Part shown: one piece after another, positions 7,812 to 16,551 of the stretch
Layout: every line of letters starts with the position of its first letter
How positions within the stretch are numbered: position 1 is the stretch's first letter
Notes under the pieces: generated by a model
Seen by the model: the letters and a program-made list of their open reading frames with translations, nothing else
What the model was told of the DNA's origin: nothing
The model's database searches: none
Position numbers and translations under genes: made by a program
DNA from: an uncultured Litoreibacter sp.
GTDB lineage: Bacteria > Pseudomonadota > Alphaproteobacteria > Rhodobacterales > Rhodobacteraceae
Direction of reading: 5' to 3'
DNA: 64,000 nucleotides
Assembly (NCBI GenBank): GCA_947494435.1
Contig: CANLUY010000001.1
Span: forward strand, 672,001 to 736,000

Positions 7812-8294
7812 ATGCGGCAAAGCATTTTGGATGGGATCGCACAGATAGCAACGGCCTTTGCCAGCGTGCTTATCGTTGTTCTTATCGTGATTTTCGGTTG
7901 GCTTGTCTATGGCCGGTATATTTTGAACGCGACGCCTACTTGGGTTGAGCAGATAGCCTTGCTGATCGTGGTATGGATTACCTTTTTGGGGGCCGCAGTC
8001 GGCGTCCGACGCAAAACACATTTGGCCGTTGACTTCATTCGTGACGCAGCCCCCCTCCCCTTACGCAAATTGCTGACGCTGTTGTCGATATTCGCACTCA
8101 TCTTTTTCGGCGCCATGCTCGCTTGGCAAGGATATGTCATGTTTGAGCGAACCGCGCGGCGTATGATCCCGTTGTTAGGTGTCTCCGAGGGGTGGAGGGC
8201 CGTTCCCGTCATAATCGGCGGGGCAATGATTTTCGTATTTTCGCTCGATGATCTTTATCAAACATTTGTGCGCAGGGATGACGAACCATCATGA
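7812..8294 (+). CDS. TRAP transporter small permease, DctQ family, 160 aa
   Basis: Four hydrophobic segments and the family's conserved middle (FLGAAVGVRRKTHLAVDFI) identify the small membrane subunit of a TRAP transporter. It forms a complex with the large permease in the inner membrane. Its stop overlaps the dctM start by four bases (ATGA at 8291-8294), so the two are translated together. The substrate is the same as for the neighbouring DctP. Confidence 0.92.
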   Translation: MRQSILDGIAQIATAFASVLIVVLIVIFGWLVYGRYILNATPTWVEQIALLIVVWITFLGAAVGVRRKTHLAVDFIRDAAPLPLRKLLTLLSIFALIFFGAMLAWQGYVMFERTARRMIPLLGVSEGWRAVPVIIGGAMIFVFSLDDLYQTFVRRDDEPS

Positions 8295-9574
8295 GCCTTA
8301 TTCTACTGTTCGGCATCTTTTTCCTATGCCTTATTGCTGGTGTGCCCGTCGCTTTTTGCCTCGGCATTGCTGCGTTCGTAGGGTTTATCTACGAGGGTCT
8401 ACCCTTGTTCATTGCGACACAGCGGATTGTTTCAGGAATCTCCGTCTTTTCGCTTCTGGCAATCCCATTCTTCATCTTCGCAGGCGAGCTAATGTTGCAA
8501 GGAGGTATTGCGGTAAGGCTTGTTCGGCTGGCCTCAGCAGCTGTTGGCTGGCTGCGTGGCGGTCTGGGCGTGGTCAACGTGGCCTCTTCGATGCTGTTCG
8601 GTGGCATTTCCGGCTCCGCCGTTGCTGACACGTCAGCCTTGGGTTCAATCCTGATGCCAGTGATGAAAGAAAAAGGGTACGACTCTGACTACGCGGTCAA
8701 TGTCACGGTAACGTCCTCCATCGCAGGGGTCGTGATCCCACCGAGCCACAATATGATCATCTATGCGATTGCCGCAGGCGGTCTGCCAATCAGCCAGCTG
8801 TTTTTGGCAGGTGTCGTCCCCGGTATTTTGATGTGCTTGTGCCTTGCTTTTGTTGCTTGGCTTGTAGCCGTCAAACGAGGCTATCCCGCAGAGGCATTCC
8901 CAGGTCTCAGTTCACTGGCCGTGAGCTTCATCGTGGCTCTACCTGGCCTGTTGACGGCAGTGATTATTGTGGGCGGTGTCTTGTCGGGCATTATGACCGT
9001 GACAGAATCCGGCGCATTTGGCGCAATCTATGCGATCATTATCACTGCTCTCGTCTATCGGGAATTAACTTGGGAAAAGTTCAAGAGAGCCGTCCTCGTC
9101 TCCGTTCGAATTACAGCGATGGCAATGATCTTGATCGCTTGTGCATCTGCCTTTGCATATTTGCTGACATTGAACCGGGTGCCTGACTTACTAGCAGGCT
9201 TTGTCTTGTCGATCTCAGAATCCGAATTCGTCATTCTGCTTATGCTCAACGCGACATTCCTAGTGCTTGGGATGATCATGGACATGGCAGCATTGATCCT
9301 AATCACGACGCCCATTTTCTTGCCGATTGTCGTCGATATGGGCATGAGTCCTGTTCAATTCGGGATTATCATGATGATGAACCTTGGTCTTGGGCTGACA
9401 ACACCTCCCGTCGGAGCATGCCTGTTTGTCGGATGCGTCGTTGGCAACGAGCGGATGGAAAATGTCGTCAAAACGATTTGGCCGTTCTACTTAGCAATTC
9501 TCTTTGCTCTGATGCTGGTCACTTATATTCCCGCCGTATCACTTGGCTTGGGCTGGGTGGTCTTTGGGCAATAG
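8291..9574 (+). CDS. TRAP transporter large permease, DctM family, 427 aa
   Basis: Large integral membrane subunit (about 12 hydrophobic segments) that carries out transport. Family hallmarks seen are the N-terminal AGVPVAFCLGIAA, GGISGSAVADTSALGSILMP, VIPPSHNMIIYA and, near the end, GLTTPPVGACLFVG. Length is normal. It is the last gene of the dctPQM set and converges on the MATE gene with only 41 bases between stops; no clear terminator is visible there. Confidence 0.94.
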   Translation: MSLILLFGIFFLCLIAGVPVAFCLGIAAFVGFIYEGLPLFIATQRIVSGISVFSLLAIPFFIFAGELMLQGGIAVRLVRLASAAVGWLRGGLGVVNVASSMLFGGISGSAVADTSALGSILMPVMKEKGYDSDYAVNVTVTSSIAGVVIPPSHNMIIYAIAAGGLPISQLFLAGVVPGILMCLCLAFVAWLVAVKRGYPAEAFPGLSSLAVSFIVALPGLLTAVIIVGGVLSGIMTVTESGAFGAIYAIIITALVYRELTWEKFKRAVLVSVRITAMAMILIACASAFAYLLTLNRVPDLLAGFVLSISESEFVILLMLNATFLVLGMIMDMAALILITTPIFLPIVVDMGMSPVQFGIIMMMNLGLGLTTPPVGACLFVGCVVGNERMENVVKTIWPFYLAILFALMLVTYIPAVSLGLGWVVFGQ

Positions 9575-9615
9575 CGCCCAATACCCAACCCCCGAATAAG
9601 TGACGCAAACCCAAG

Positions 9616-10989
9616 TTAGTCGGTGACATCGGCGCGCTTCCAATTCCCCTGCCAAAGGCGCCTGTGGAATGGCCAGAATTTGAGAAGTTCTTCCATCAGC
9701 ATAATGGAAAGCACCCAAAACGCTGGAAGACCAAGTACCAGCACTGCGATCGCGGTCGCTGGTACGCGAAACAACCACTGCGACCAGACGAAAACATGCA
9801 TCACGTAAATTGTGTCGCCACTTGCTCGAAGAGTATTGCCACATATTGCATTGGTAGACCTTGGAATTGTTGACAAAACGAGGATCGGCAGGAACCAAAA
9901 CAGTGTGTTGTGGGTCTCAGTCGTTAAATCGGTATAGAGCAAATCTACCGACAAACACATGGCGACAAACACCGCAGAAACCACTCCGGCCGCAATGAAA
10001 GCACCTCGCCAAGCGCCCGAAAGAAAGCGATCAAGGACAGATTCAGATGCGCGTCGCCCAAGCAGTTGTGCCACTATAATACCTGCCGCTTGAGTCCACT
10101 GCATAGCGATCTGCCCAGCCACCATGTTCCAAGGTGCGATCAACGTGAGGGCGGCAAAATCCGTGAGGCTCATCCGCGCATATATCAGCGTACAAACATG
10201 CAAGGAGAGTGTCGCACTGACGAATGTCGCAGCGATGGGGAGCGAGAAGAACGCGTGCCGCTTTAGCGTTGGCATGAACTTTCCTTGGCGCCATCCAGCG
10301 ACCTGTCGCAAATGCCGGTCAATCTGCCATGCGCGGACTACGAAAAAGATGACTTGAACGGCAACAGCAATCGCACTGCCGAGTGCAGCACCAATCACAC
10401 CGAGCGCCGGCAAACCATACAACCCGTGTATCAGAACAACGCTTGCACCAATGTTTATAGGAACCGAAAGGCAATACCCGTAAAGTGGCACTCGCGTTCG
10501 CCCGCAGCCATTGAAGTAACTCGACAGGCACTGTCCGACGGATTCGAAAATTATTACAAGCGAGAACACGGTGACATAATTCCAAGCTTGCGAGGCCACA
10601 TCCGCACTCGGCGCGAAAAGTAATATCAACGCCTCACCGAACGCAAAAATCGCACACACACCGGCAGCGCCAATCGCGAAACTGATCGTCAGCCCTGATG
10701 CTAGTACCGATTTCATGTAGACTGGATCGCCAGTGCCAGACGCTTGTGCAGTGCGAATTTGCATCGCATGCGAAAATGCAAAAATCACTCCGAGCACGAT
10801 ACCACCTAGAGCGGCCGCCAATCCCATTGCTGCAAGCGATATTTCTCCAAGCGAAGAAACCAACCATCCATCAATCACAATGGTACCGTGTAGAAAAACC
10901 GCCTTGAAAGTCATAGGCCAAGCAAGATCAAAAATCTGCCGTGTGCCGGGATTTTGGGAAGGTGTTGTTTGGCGCGGTGTTTTTTTCAT
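9616..10989 (-). CDS. MATE family efflux transporter, 457 aa
   Basis: A 12-helix multidrug and toxic compound extrusion protein. It has two homologous six-helix halves, with family-like segments near SAVFVAMCLSVDLLY and FESVGQCLSSYFNGCGRTRVPLY. Such proteins export cationic drugs or metabolites in exchange for Na+ or H+. It lies downstream of, and in the same direction as, the second GntR gene (61 bases apart), so the regulator may control it. Its role inside a uronate locus is unclear; it could simply be a passenger. Confidence 0.85.
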   Translation of the reverse strand: MKKTPRQTTPSQNPGTRQIFDLAWPMTFKAVFLHGTIVIDGWLVSSLGEISLAAMGLAAALGGIVLGVIFAFSHAMQIRTAQASGTGDPVYMKSVLASGLTISFAIGAAGVCAIFAFGEALILLFAPSADVASQAWNYVTVFSLVIIFESVGQCLSSYFNGCGRTRVPLYGYCLSVPINIGASVVLIHGLYGLPALGVIGAALGSAIAVAVQVIFFVVRAWQIDRHLRQVAGWRQGKFMPTLKRHAFFSLPIAATFVSATLSLHVCTLIYARMSLTDFAALTLIAPWNMVAGQIAMQWTQAAGIIVAQLLGRRASESVLDRFLSGAWRGAFIAAGVVSAVFVAMCLSVDLLYTDLTTETHNTLFWFLPILVLSTIPRSTNAICGNTLRASGDTIYVMHVFVWSQWLFRVPATAIAVLVLGLPAFWVLSIMLMEELLKFWPFHRRLWQGNWKRADVTD

Positions 10990-11050
10990 GAACCGCTCGC
11001 TCTTTGATTTATCGCGTCTATTGGCTTACGAACTAGGACGCTCAGTCGGT

Positions 11051-11737
11051 TTATGTTTCTTCAAAATAATTGGCGTTTGTCGCTGTGATCCGCTCAATTG
11101 TTTGATCAAGACGCGAAAGATGAAGAACGGACACGTCCACCGCTGCGTCAGCGTCATGCCGCTTGATCGCATCTGCGATAGCGCGGTGGTCGTCCAAGAG
11201 ATTTCGCAGCCGTTGCTCTTTTTCACGACCTAATATGCAAAGACGATCGATTTTAGCTTTTTGCTGTTGAATGACCTCGAACGCGTATTCAGTGCCAGCA
11301 AGTTCGCAGATCGTTTGATGAAAGCTGAAGTCCAACGCCCCAAAGGTTGCGACGTCTCCCACCGCGACGGCGGCATCCTGCAAAAGTAGTGCCGCATCTA
11401 GTTGGGCAGCCCCCGCAGCGTCGCAGCGCGCGGCGGCAAGGCGCACAACTTCCTTTTCGACACAGGACCTGACGAAACGGGCTTTTTCGATTTGCCTCAT
11501 AGAGAAGCGACGCACTTCGGTAGCTCTTTGAGGACGGATCAAAAGAAGGTCCAGATTGGCAAGGCGACTGAAGGCGTCACGAACCGGTTGGCGTGATACG
11601 CCAAATTGCGCCGCCACGTCGGCTTCAGAAATACGGTCCCCGGGTTTCAACTCTAGGGTTATGATTTGCTCGTGAAGATGATCAAAAACATCGTCAACGC
11701 TGGTACGTCTTTCACCGATAAGGGTCGCCGGTGCCAT
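11051..11737 (-). CDS. GntR/FCD family transcriptional regulator (ABC importer side), 228 aa
   Basis: Paralog of the regulator at 6020-6697, with the same layout: winged helix with ISEADVAAQFGVSRQPVRDAF, then an FCD ligand domain with FGALDFSFHQTI and DDHRAIADAI. The start follows AAAAGGAG. It is divergent from the ABC importer operon, and the 167-base gap contains two 14-base direct repeats resembling those near the first regulator. Likely a repressor of the ABC/lyase operon and of itself (inference). Confidence 0.87.
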   Translation of the reverse strand: MAPATLIGERRTSVDDVFDHLHEQIITLELKPGDRISEADVAAQFGVSRQPVRDAFSRLANLDLLLIRPQRATEVRRFSMRQIEKARFVRSCVEKEVVRLAAARCDAAGAAQLDAALLLQDAAVAVGDVATFGALDFSFHQTICELAGTEYAFEVIQQQKAKIDRLCILGREKEQRLRNLLDDHRAIADAIKRHDADAAVDVSVLHLSRLDQTIERITATNANYFEET

Positions 11738-11802
11738 GTGTGAGCTCCTTTTCGAGCCGTGCAGTAAACCGACTCGTAGCAGGGAAAAAACTAAATTGAT
11801 AG

Positions 11803-11836
11803 ACTAGTATGCCAGTAAATAAACTAGTATGCCAGT
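11803..11836. promoter_or_regulatory. Putative GntR operator: two 14-base direct repeats upstream of the ABC operon
   Basis: ACTAGTATGCCAGT occurs exactly twice, at 11803-11816 and 11823-11836, 20 bases apart (two helical turns). The core TAGTATG matches the tandem units at 5841-5860 and 6728-6747, with a different right flank (CCAGT rather than GTAGT). This would let the two paralogous regulators share or separate targets. Confidence 0.65.
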
Positions 11837-11904
11837 TATCAAGATGTCGCGAATCGTGCTGCTGGTCGAGGGTAAGCAATTGAGCGACACGCAAGGGAGG
11901 AAAG

Positions 11905-12981
11905 ATGGCCGGGGTTAGCCTGAGTAACATCATCAAACGCTATGGCGCAGTTCAAGTTGTCCACGGGATTAATCTTGAAGTTGCCGAGAAAGAGTTTGTT
12001 GTCCTTGTCGGCCCATCCGGCTGCGGGAAATCCACCACATTGCGTATGATCGCCGGTCTGGAAGAGATCAGCGAAGGAGACCTGCTTATCGACGAGAGGC
12101 GCATGAACCGCGTCGCCCCCAAGGATCGCGATGTTGCGATGGTTTTTCAAAACTACGCGCTCTACCCGCACCTGAATGTTGCTGACAATATGGCCTTTGG
12201 TCTGCGCATTCGTCGTATGCCAAAAGATCAGATAGCAACCACCATCAGCGAAACAGCCGCGATCTTGGGCCTAACCGATTATCTGGAGCGTCGCCCCGCC
12301 GATCTTTCAGGTGGACAACGCCAGCGTGTTGCTATGGGCCGCGCTATTGTCAGGCATCCGAAAGTATTCTTGTTTGACGAACCGCTTTCAAATCTTGATG
12401 CGAAGTTGCGCACGCAAATGCGCGCAGAGATCAAACGTTTGCACAATCGCTTGGGTGTAACTTCCGTCTATGTCACCCATGATCAGGTCGAGGCCATGAC
12501 ATTGGCCGACCGTATCGTTGTCATGAACGATGGCCGGATTGAACAGGTTGGCACACCGATGGAGCTGTTTAACAACCCGGTAAACACTTTCGTTGCAGGG
12601 TTCCTCGGCTCTCCGCCGATGAACCAGATGAAAGGCCAATTGACCGAAACAGGCGCACGAATAGGCAGTGCCGAAATCAAGATAAGCGGAGCAATGAACG
12701 GCGACGCTGGCCGCGACGTCATTATCGGCATCCGTCCGGAGCATGTGACACTTGAACCGGGTGCTCAAACGTCTGTCCTGCCTATTGAGCTCGACCTTGT
12801 TGAACCACTGGGCTCCGAGGCCTTGTTGCATGCTCGTTTCGGGGATGACAACGTCATGTTCAAAACCGAAACCCACGGGGACCTTTCGCATCTTTCCGGT
12901 GTGGCCGAAGTTCACATCCCAGCGTCTCGTGTCAAGATCTTTGACGCTGAAACCGGCAACGCGCTGAGCCTTGGAGGCTGA
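11905..12981 (+). CDS. ABC transporter ATP-binding protein, MalK/UgpC type (AlgS-like), 358 aa
   Basis: ATPase of a carbohydrate importer. It has Walker A GPSGCGKST, Q-loop VFQNYALYPHL, signature [14 protein letters not shown], Walker B VFLFDEPLSNLDAKL and switch His in VTHDQVEAMTLADR. A C-terminal MalK-type OB-fold regulatory domain (about residues 240-358) follows. The start follows GGGAGG. It is the first gene of an operon with two permeases and a binding protein that closely resemble the Sphingomonas alginate importer AlgS-M1-M2-Q. It therefore probably powers uptake of alginate-type oligouronides. Confidence 0.92.
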   Translation: MAGVSLSNIIKRYGAVQVVHGINLEVAEKEFVVLVGPSGCGKSTTLRMIAGLEEISEGDLLIDERRMNRVAPKDRDVAMVFQNYALYPHLNVADNMAFGLRIRRMPKDQIATTISETAAILGLTDYLERRPADLSGGQRQRVAMGRAIVRHPKVFLFDEPLSNLDAKLRTQMRAEIKRLHNRLGVTSVYVTHDQVEAMTLADRIVVMNDGRIEQVGTPMELFNNPVNTFVAGFLGSPPMNQMKGQLTETGARIGSAEIKISGAMNGDAGRDVIIGIRPEHVTLEPGAQTSVLPIELDLVEPLGSEALLHARFGDDNVMFKTETHGDLSHLSGVAEVHIPASRVKIFDAETGNALSLGG

Positions 12982-12985
12982 GGAG

Positions 12986-13981
12986 ATGGTCGAGGAACAT
13001 TCAACCGCGACCCAATCAATTCAAGACAATGTTCTTCAGGCGCGAGAAGCTGCGCCGCTGCATAGTGACGGGAAAATGGTCCGGCTTCTCGATCACTTCA
13101 AACGGGAATGGCAGCTCTACGTCATGCTGGCACCCACGATAATCTGGTTTCTCGTCTTTCTCTATAAACCGATGTACGGGCTGCAAATTGCCTTCAAAGA
13201 CTATTCGATTTTCCGTGGCGTCGCAGGAAGCCCTTGGGTCGGTTGGGAACATTTTGAGACGCTTTTCTCAAACGATCAATTCCTCCGGGCAATTGGCAAC
13301 ACGATTAAGATCAGCGCACTCAACCTGATTTTTGGCTTTCCGGCCCCGATCATTTTGGCGCTCATGTTCAATGAGATATTGAACGCCCGCTTCAAAAAGA
13401 CGGCGCAAACGATCGTATATCTTCCGCACTTCATCTCTTCGGTGATCATCGCTGGTATTGTGATCACGGCGTTCGCGCCGACGGGCGGCATTGTAAATGT
13501 CATTCTGGGATGGTTCGGAATTGATTCAATCTATTTCCTGACGCGACCTGAATGGTTCCGGCCGATTTTTGTTGGAACAGGCATCTGGCAAGAAGCAGGG
13601 TTTGGATCAATTGTCTTTCTCGCTGCAATCGCGGGCGTGAACCCGTCGCTTTATGAAAGCGCAGTCGTTGATGGGGCGAACCGGTGGCAGATGATGTGGA
13701 AAATCACCATTCCGTCAATCATGCCAACCATCCTGATTATGTTGATCATACGGATCGGCAATATCATGGAGGTCTCTTTCGAACTGGTCATTCTGCTCTA
13801 TCAACCGGCTACCTATTCAACTGCGGATGTCGTCAATACATGGGTCTACCGGCAAGGCCTACAATCCGGGCAATACGACCTCGCCGCTGCTGCCGGTCTC
13901 TTTAATGCCGTTGTCGCTTTTGTGCTGGTGATGACAGCCAACACCTTGTCGCGCCGCTACTCGCGCACGTCGCTTTGGTGA
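12986..13981 (+). CDS. ABC transporter permease, LplB/AlgM1-like, 331 aa
   Basis: Inner-membrane permease of the LplB subgroup of carbohydrate importers. It has a cytoplasmic N-terminus of about 45 residues, then six hydrophobic segments and the EAA loop YESAVVDGANRWQMMWKITIPSI that contacts the ATPase. The segment YKPMYGLQIAFKDY is typical of the subgroup. The start at ATG 12986 follows GGAGGCTGAGG; an in-frame ATG at 12971 overlaps the ATPase gene and is less likely. It pairs with the next gene to form the channel. Confidence 0.9.
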   Translation: MVEEHSTATQSIQDNVLQAREAAPLHSDGKMVRLLDHFKREWQLYVMLAPTIIWFLVFLYKPMYGLQIAFKDYSIFRGVAGSPWVGWEHFETLFSNDQFLRAIGNTIKISALNLIFGFPAPIILALMFNEILNARFKKTAQTIVYLPHFISSVIIAGIVITAFAPTGGIVNVILGWFGIDSIYFLTRPEWFRPIFVGTGIWQEAGFGSIVFLAAIAGVNPSLYESAVVDGANRWQMMWKITIPSIMPTILIMLIIRIGNIMEVSFELVILLYQPATYSTADVVNTWVYRQGLQSGQYDLAAAAGLFNAVVAFVLVMTANTLSRRYSRTSLW

Positions 13982-13994
13982 GGGGAACAACGCC

Positions 13995-14876
13995 ATGATG
14001 AAATGGAACCTCTACTCCCGCGGCGATAAGTTCTTCGCAATTGTGGTGTCTGTCTTAATCGGGATGTTCACGGTCGCGACGCTTTATCCTTTCATCTACA
14101 TCGCCGCTGTCTCTTTCAGTTCAGGCTTTGCGGCTCAGGCAGGTAAAGTTGTCCTAACGCCAATTGATGCAACGGTAGAAGCTTACGGCTACATCCTTGT
14201 CGATCCACAATTCTGGATCAGCTATCGGAACACATTCATCTACACAATTGGCGGCACAGTTATGAGCCTCGCGTTCATCATTCCCGGCGCCTACGCACTG
14301 TCGCGGCCACAATTAAAAGGCAGGAGGTTTTTTAACCTCTTCATCGCGTTCACCATGTGGTTCAATGCAGGGCTGATCCCCTTCTTCTTGAACATGCGCG
14401 ATCTAGGGTTGCTCGACAGCATGTTCGGCATCATTTTGGCGTTCGCTGTAAATGCGTTCAACATCATCCTCCTCAGAAACTTCTTTGAAGCGATCCCGCA
14501 AAGCTTCGAGGAAGCTGCGCGCATGGATGGTGCAAATGATTTTCAGGTGCTTTGGAAAGTTTATATGCCGCTCTCCAAACCGGCCATCGCGACAATCACA
14601 CTGTTTTGCATCGTGTCTCGCTGGAACGGGTTCTTTTGGGCGATGGTATTGTTGCAAAGCGAAGACAAGATCCCGCTTCAGGTCTTTCTGCGCCATACGA
14701 TTTCGAACCTCAGTGATGACGACGAATTTGCAATCGTGCAAACGGCAGCCGGATTTAGCGCTGAAACCGTGACAGCAGCCATCATCGTCTGTTCGATCAT
14801 TCCAGTTCTTATCGTTTATCCGTTCATTCAAAAATACTTCGAGAAGGGTATCCTTCTTGGTGGTGTAAAAGAATAA
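13995..14876 (+). CDS. ABC transporter permease, YtcP/AlgM2-like, 293 aa
   Basis: Second permease subunit (MalG/YtcP subgroup). It has six hydrophobic segments and the EAA loop FEEAARMDGANDFQVLWKVYMPLS. Two consecutive ATGs at 13995 and 13998 could each serve as start, behind GAGGGG. It lies 13 bases after the first permease and 28 before the binding protein, so it is in the same operon. With its partner it should form the membrane channel for oligouronides. Confidence 0.9.
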   Translation: MMKWNLYSRGDKFFAIVVSVLIGMFTVATLYPFIYIAAVSFSSGFAAQAGKVVLTPIDATVEAYGYILVDPQFWISYRNTFIYTIGGTVMSLAFIIPGAYALSRPQLKGRRFFNLFIAFTMWFNAGLIPFFLNMRDLGLLDSMFGIILAFAVNAFNIILLRNFFEAIPQSFEEAARMDGANDFQVLWKVYMPLSKPAIATITLFCIVSRWNGFFWAMVLLQSEDKIPLQVFLRHTISNLSDDDEFAIVQTAAGFSAETVTAAIIVCSIIPVLIVYPFIQKYFEKGILLGGVKE

Positions 14877-14904
14877 TTCAAAAGGCTTCTAAAGGGAGGA
14901 AACC

Positions 14905-16467
14905 ATGAAGAAACTAAGCCTGACAGCCGCCATATTGGCGACGACAGCAATGGCATCACCGTCTTTCGCTGATGGCCATCTGCAAATTGTCGACGGCGAT
15001 CCGCTGGAATTGACAATCCAGATGAACCACGCGCGCTACCCGGTCTATGAGGAGGACTGGCCGGTCGAGCAAACAGCACGCAAACTGACCAACGTGCATC
15101 TGAAAGACGTGACCGTGGGTGCAAACATGCGCACTGATGAGAACACTGGCAAAACGGAAGCTCTCAATCTCATGCTCGCGGGCGGCAATATTCCCGACAT
15201 CGTCGGTTCAAGCCGGATCAAAGATTTTGTAAACCAGTACGGACCTGAAGGCGCGTTCCTGCCGCTGAACGATCTAATCGACGAACATGCCCCAAATCTC
15301 AAAGCGTTCTTTGCGACCCGTCCTGAGATCGAAGCTGCGATCAAGGCAGCAGATGGCAAGATGTACTACATTCCCTATCTGCCAGACGGTAAATATGGCC
15401 GCGCCTACTGGATCCGCACAGACTGGCTGGAAAAGCTGGGTCTGGACATGCCGGAAACCGTCGAGGAGTACGAAGCCGTATTGCGGGCCTTTAAAACACA
15501 AGACCCAAACGGGAACGGTATTGCAGACGAAGTTCCGTATTTTGCACGCCAATGGCCGGAACTGATCCGTCTCGTCACCCTGTGGGATGGACGTTCTTCT
15601 GGGTCAGACACCTATCATGATTTCTATGTCGATGAAGGCAAACTCAAGCACCCTTATGCTGGAGAAGGATACCGTGAAGGTATTAAGAACTTGGCTCGTT
15701 GGTATGCAGATGGCCTGATCGACGCCGAGATCTTCACACGTGGATCGTCCGCGCGGGACTTCCTTCTGTCAGAAAACCTTGGCGGCGCGACACATGACTG
15801 GTTTGCCTCAACCTCTGGTTACAACCGTTTGTCGTCTGAAATTGATGGCTTTGAGTTTAAGGCCATGGCGCCTCCGGCGTCTGTGTCCGGCAAGCGCGTA
15901 GAAGAGCACCGCCGGATCCCGATCAAGCCAGACGGTTGGGCCATCGGGGGTACTAACAAACACCCCGTCGAGACGATTAAGTATTTCGACTTCTGGTTTA
16001 CGGAAGAAGGTCGTCGTCTGGCCAACTTCGGTGTCGAGGGCATGCACTATGACATGATCGACGGCAAACCGATCTTCAAGCAAGAGTTCTTGGATGCAGG
16101 CCCCGTAAACAGGTCGCTTTACCAAGTCGGCTCACAACTTCAGGGTCGCGGATACTACCAAGACTACGGCTATGAAATTCAGTGGTCGAACGAGTTCGCT
16201 CTTGAAGGTATCGCACTTTATGACGAGGGCGATTATCTGATCGACCAATTCCTCGGTGTTGCATTCAACGCAGACGAGCAGAAGGTCTACGATCGGTATT
16301 GGGGCTCAATCCGCGACTATATGCTGGAGCGCCAGCAGGCTTGGATTCTGGGAACCGGCGATGTCGAGGCTGATTGGGACGGCTACACCGCTCAGCTTGA
16401 AAAGCTCGGCTTGAACGATGTTCTCGAAGTCATGCAGTCCGCGTACGATCGCCAATACGGCGGATAA
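14905..16467 (+). CDS. Oligouronide-binding protein, AlgQ1/AlgQ2-like, 520 aa
   Basis: Periplasmic solute-binding protein. A signal peptide of about 22 residues ends in SPSFADG. The mature part parallels Sphingomonas AlgQ2 along its length: KLTNVHLKDV, YGPEGAFLPLNDLIDEHAPNLKAFF, ADGKMYYIPYLPDGKYGRAYWIRTDWLEKL in the first lobe, THDWFAST in the middle, and MQSAYDRQYGG at the end. The AlgQ calcium loop is conserved as DPNGNGIADE (residues 200-209). This strongly suggests binding of alginate oligosaccharides. The binding protein is encoded last of the transporter genes, ahead of a hairpin and the lyase. Confidence 0.9.
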   Translation: MKKLSLTAAILATTAMASPSFADGHLQIVDGDPLELTIQMNHARYPVYEEDWPVEQTARKLTNVHLKDVTVGANMRTDENTGKTEALNLMLAGGNIPDIVGSSRIKDFVNQYGPEGAFLPLNDLIDEHAPNLKAFFATRPEIEAAIKAADGKMYYIPYLPDGKYGRAYWIRTDWLEKLGLDMPETVEEYEAVLRAFKTQDPNGNGIADEVPYFARQWPELIRLVTLWDGRSSGSDTYHDFYVDEGKLKHPYAGEGYREGIKNLARWYADGLIDAEIFTRGSSARDFLLSENLGGATHDWFASTSGYNRLSSEIDGFEFKAMAPPASVSGKRVEEHRRIPIKPDGWAIGGTNKHPVETIKYFDFWFTEEGRRLANFGVEGMHYDMIDGKPIFKQEFLDAGPVNRSLYQVGSQLQGRGYYQDYGYEIQWSNEFALEGIALYDEGDYLIDQFLGVAFNADEQKVYDRYWGSIRDYMLERQQAWILGTGDVEADWDGYTAQLEKLGLNDVLEVMQSAYDRQYGG

Positions 16468-16479
16468 TCCAACTTTCGA

Positions 16480-16505
16480 GTGGGCGGCGCCTTAGTGTCG
16501 CCCAC
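16480..16505 (+). terminator. Strong hairpin between binding protein and lyase genes
   Basis: An 11-bp stem with two G-U pairs (16480-16490 with 16495-16505) and a CTTA loop. It starts 12 bases after the binding-protein stop and is followed by a weakly T-rich stretch. It may act as an attenuator or 3'-end stabiliser that keeps the binding protein in excess over the lyase. Confidence 0.6.
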
Positions 16506-16551
16506 CGCTTTACTAAAACACTCTCTCACTTTCAGACGGATCCAACGCACT

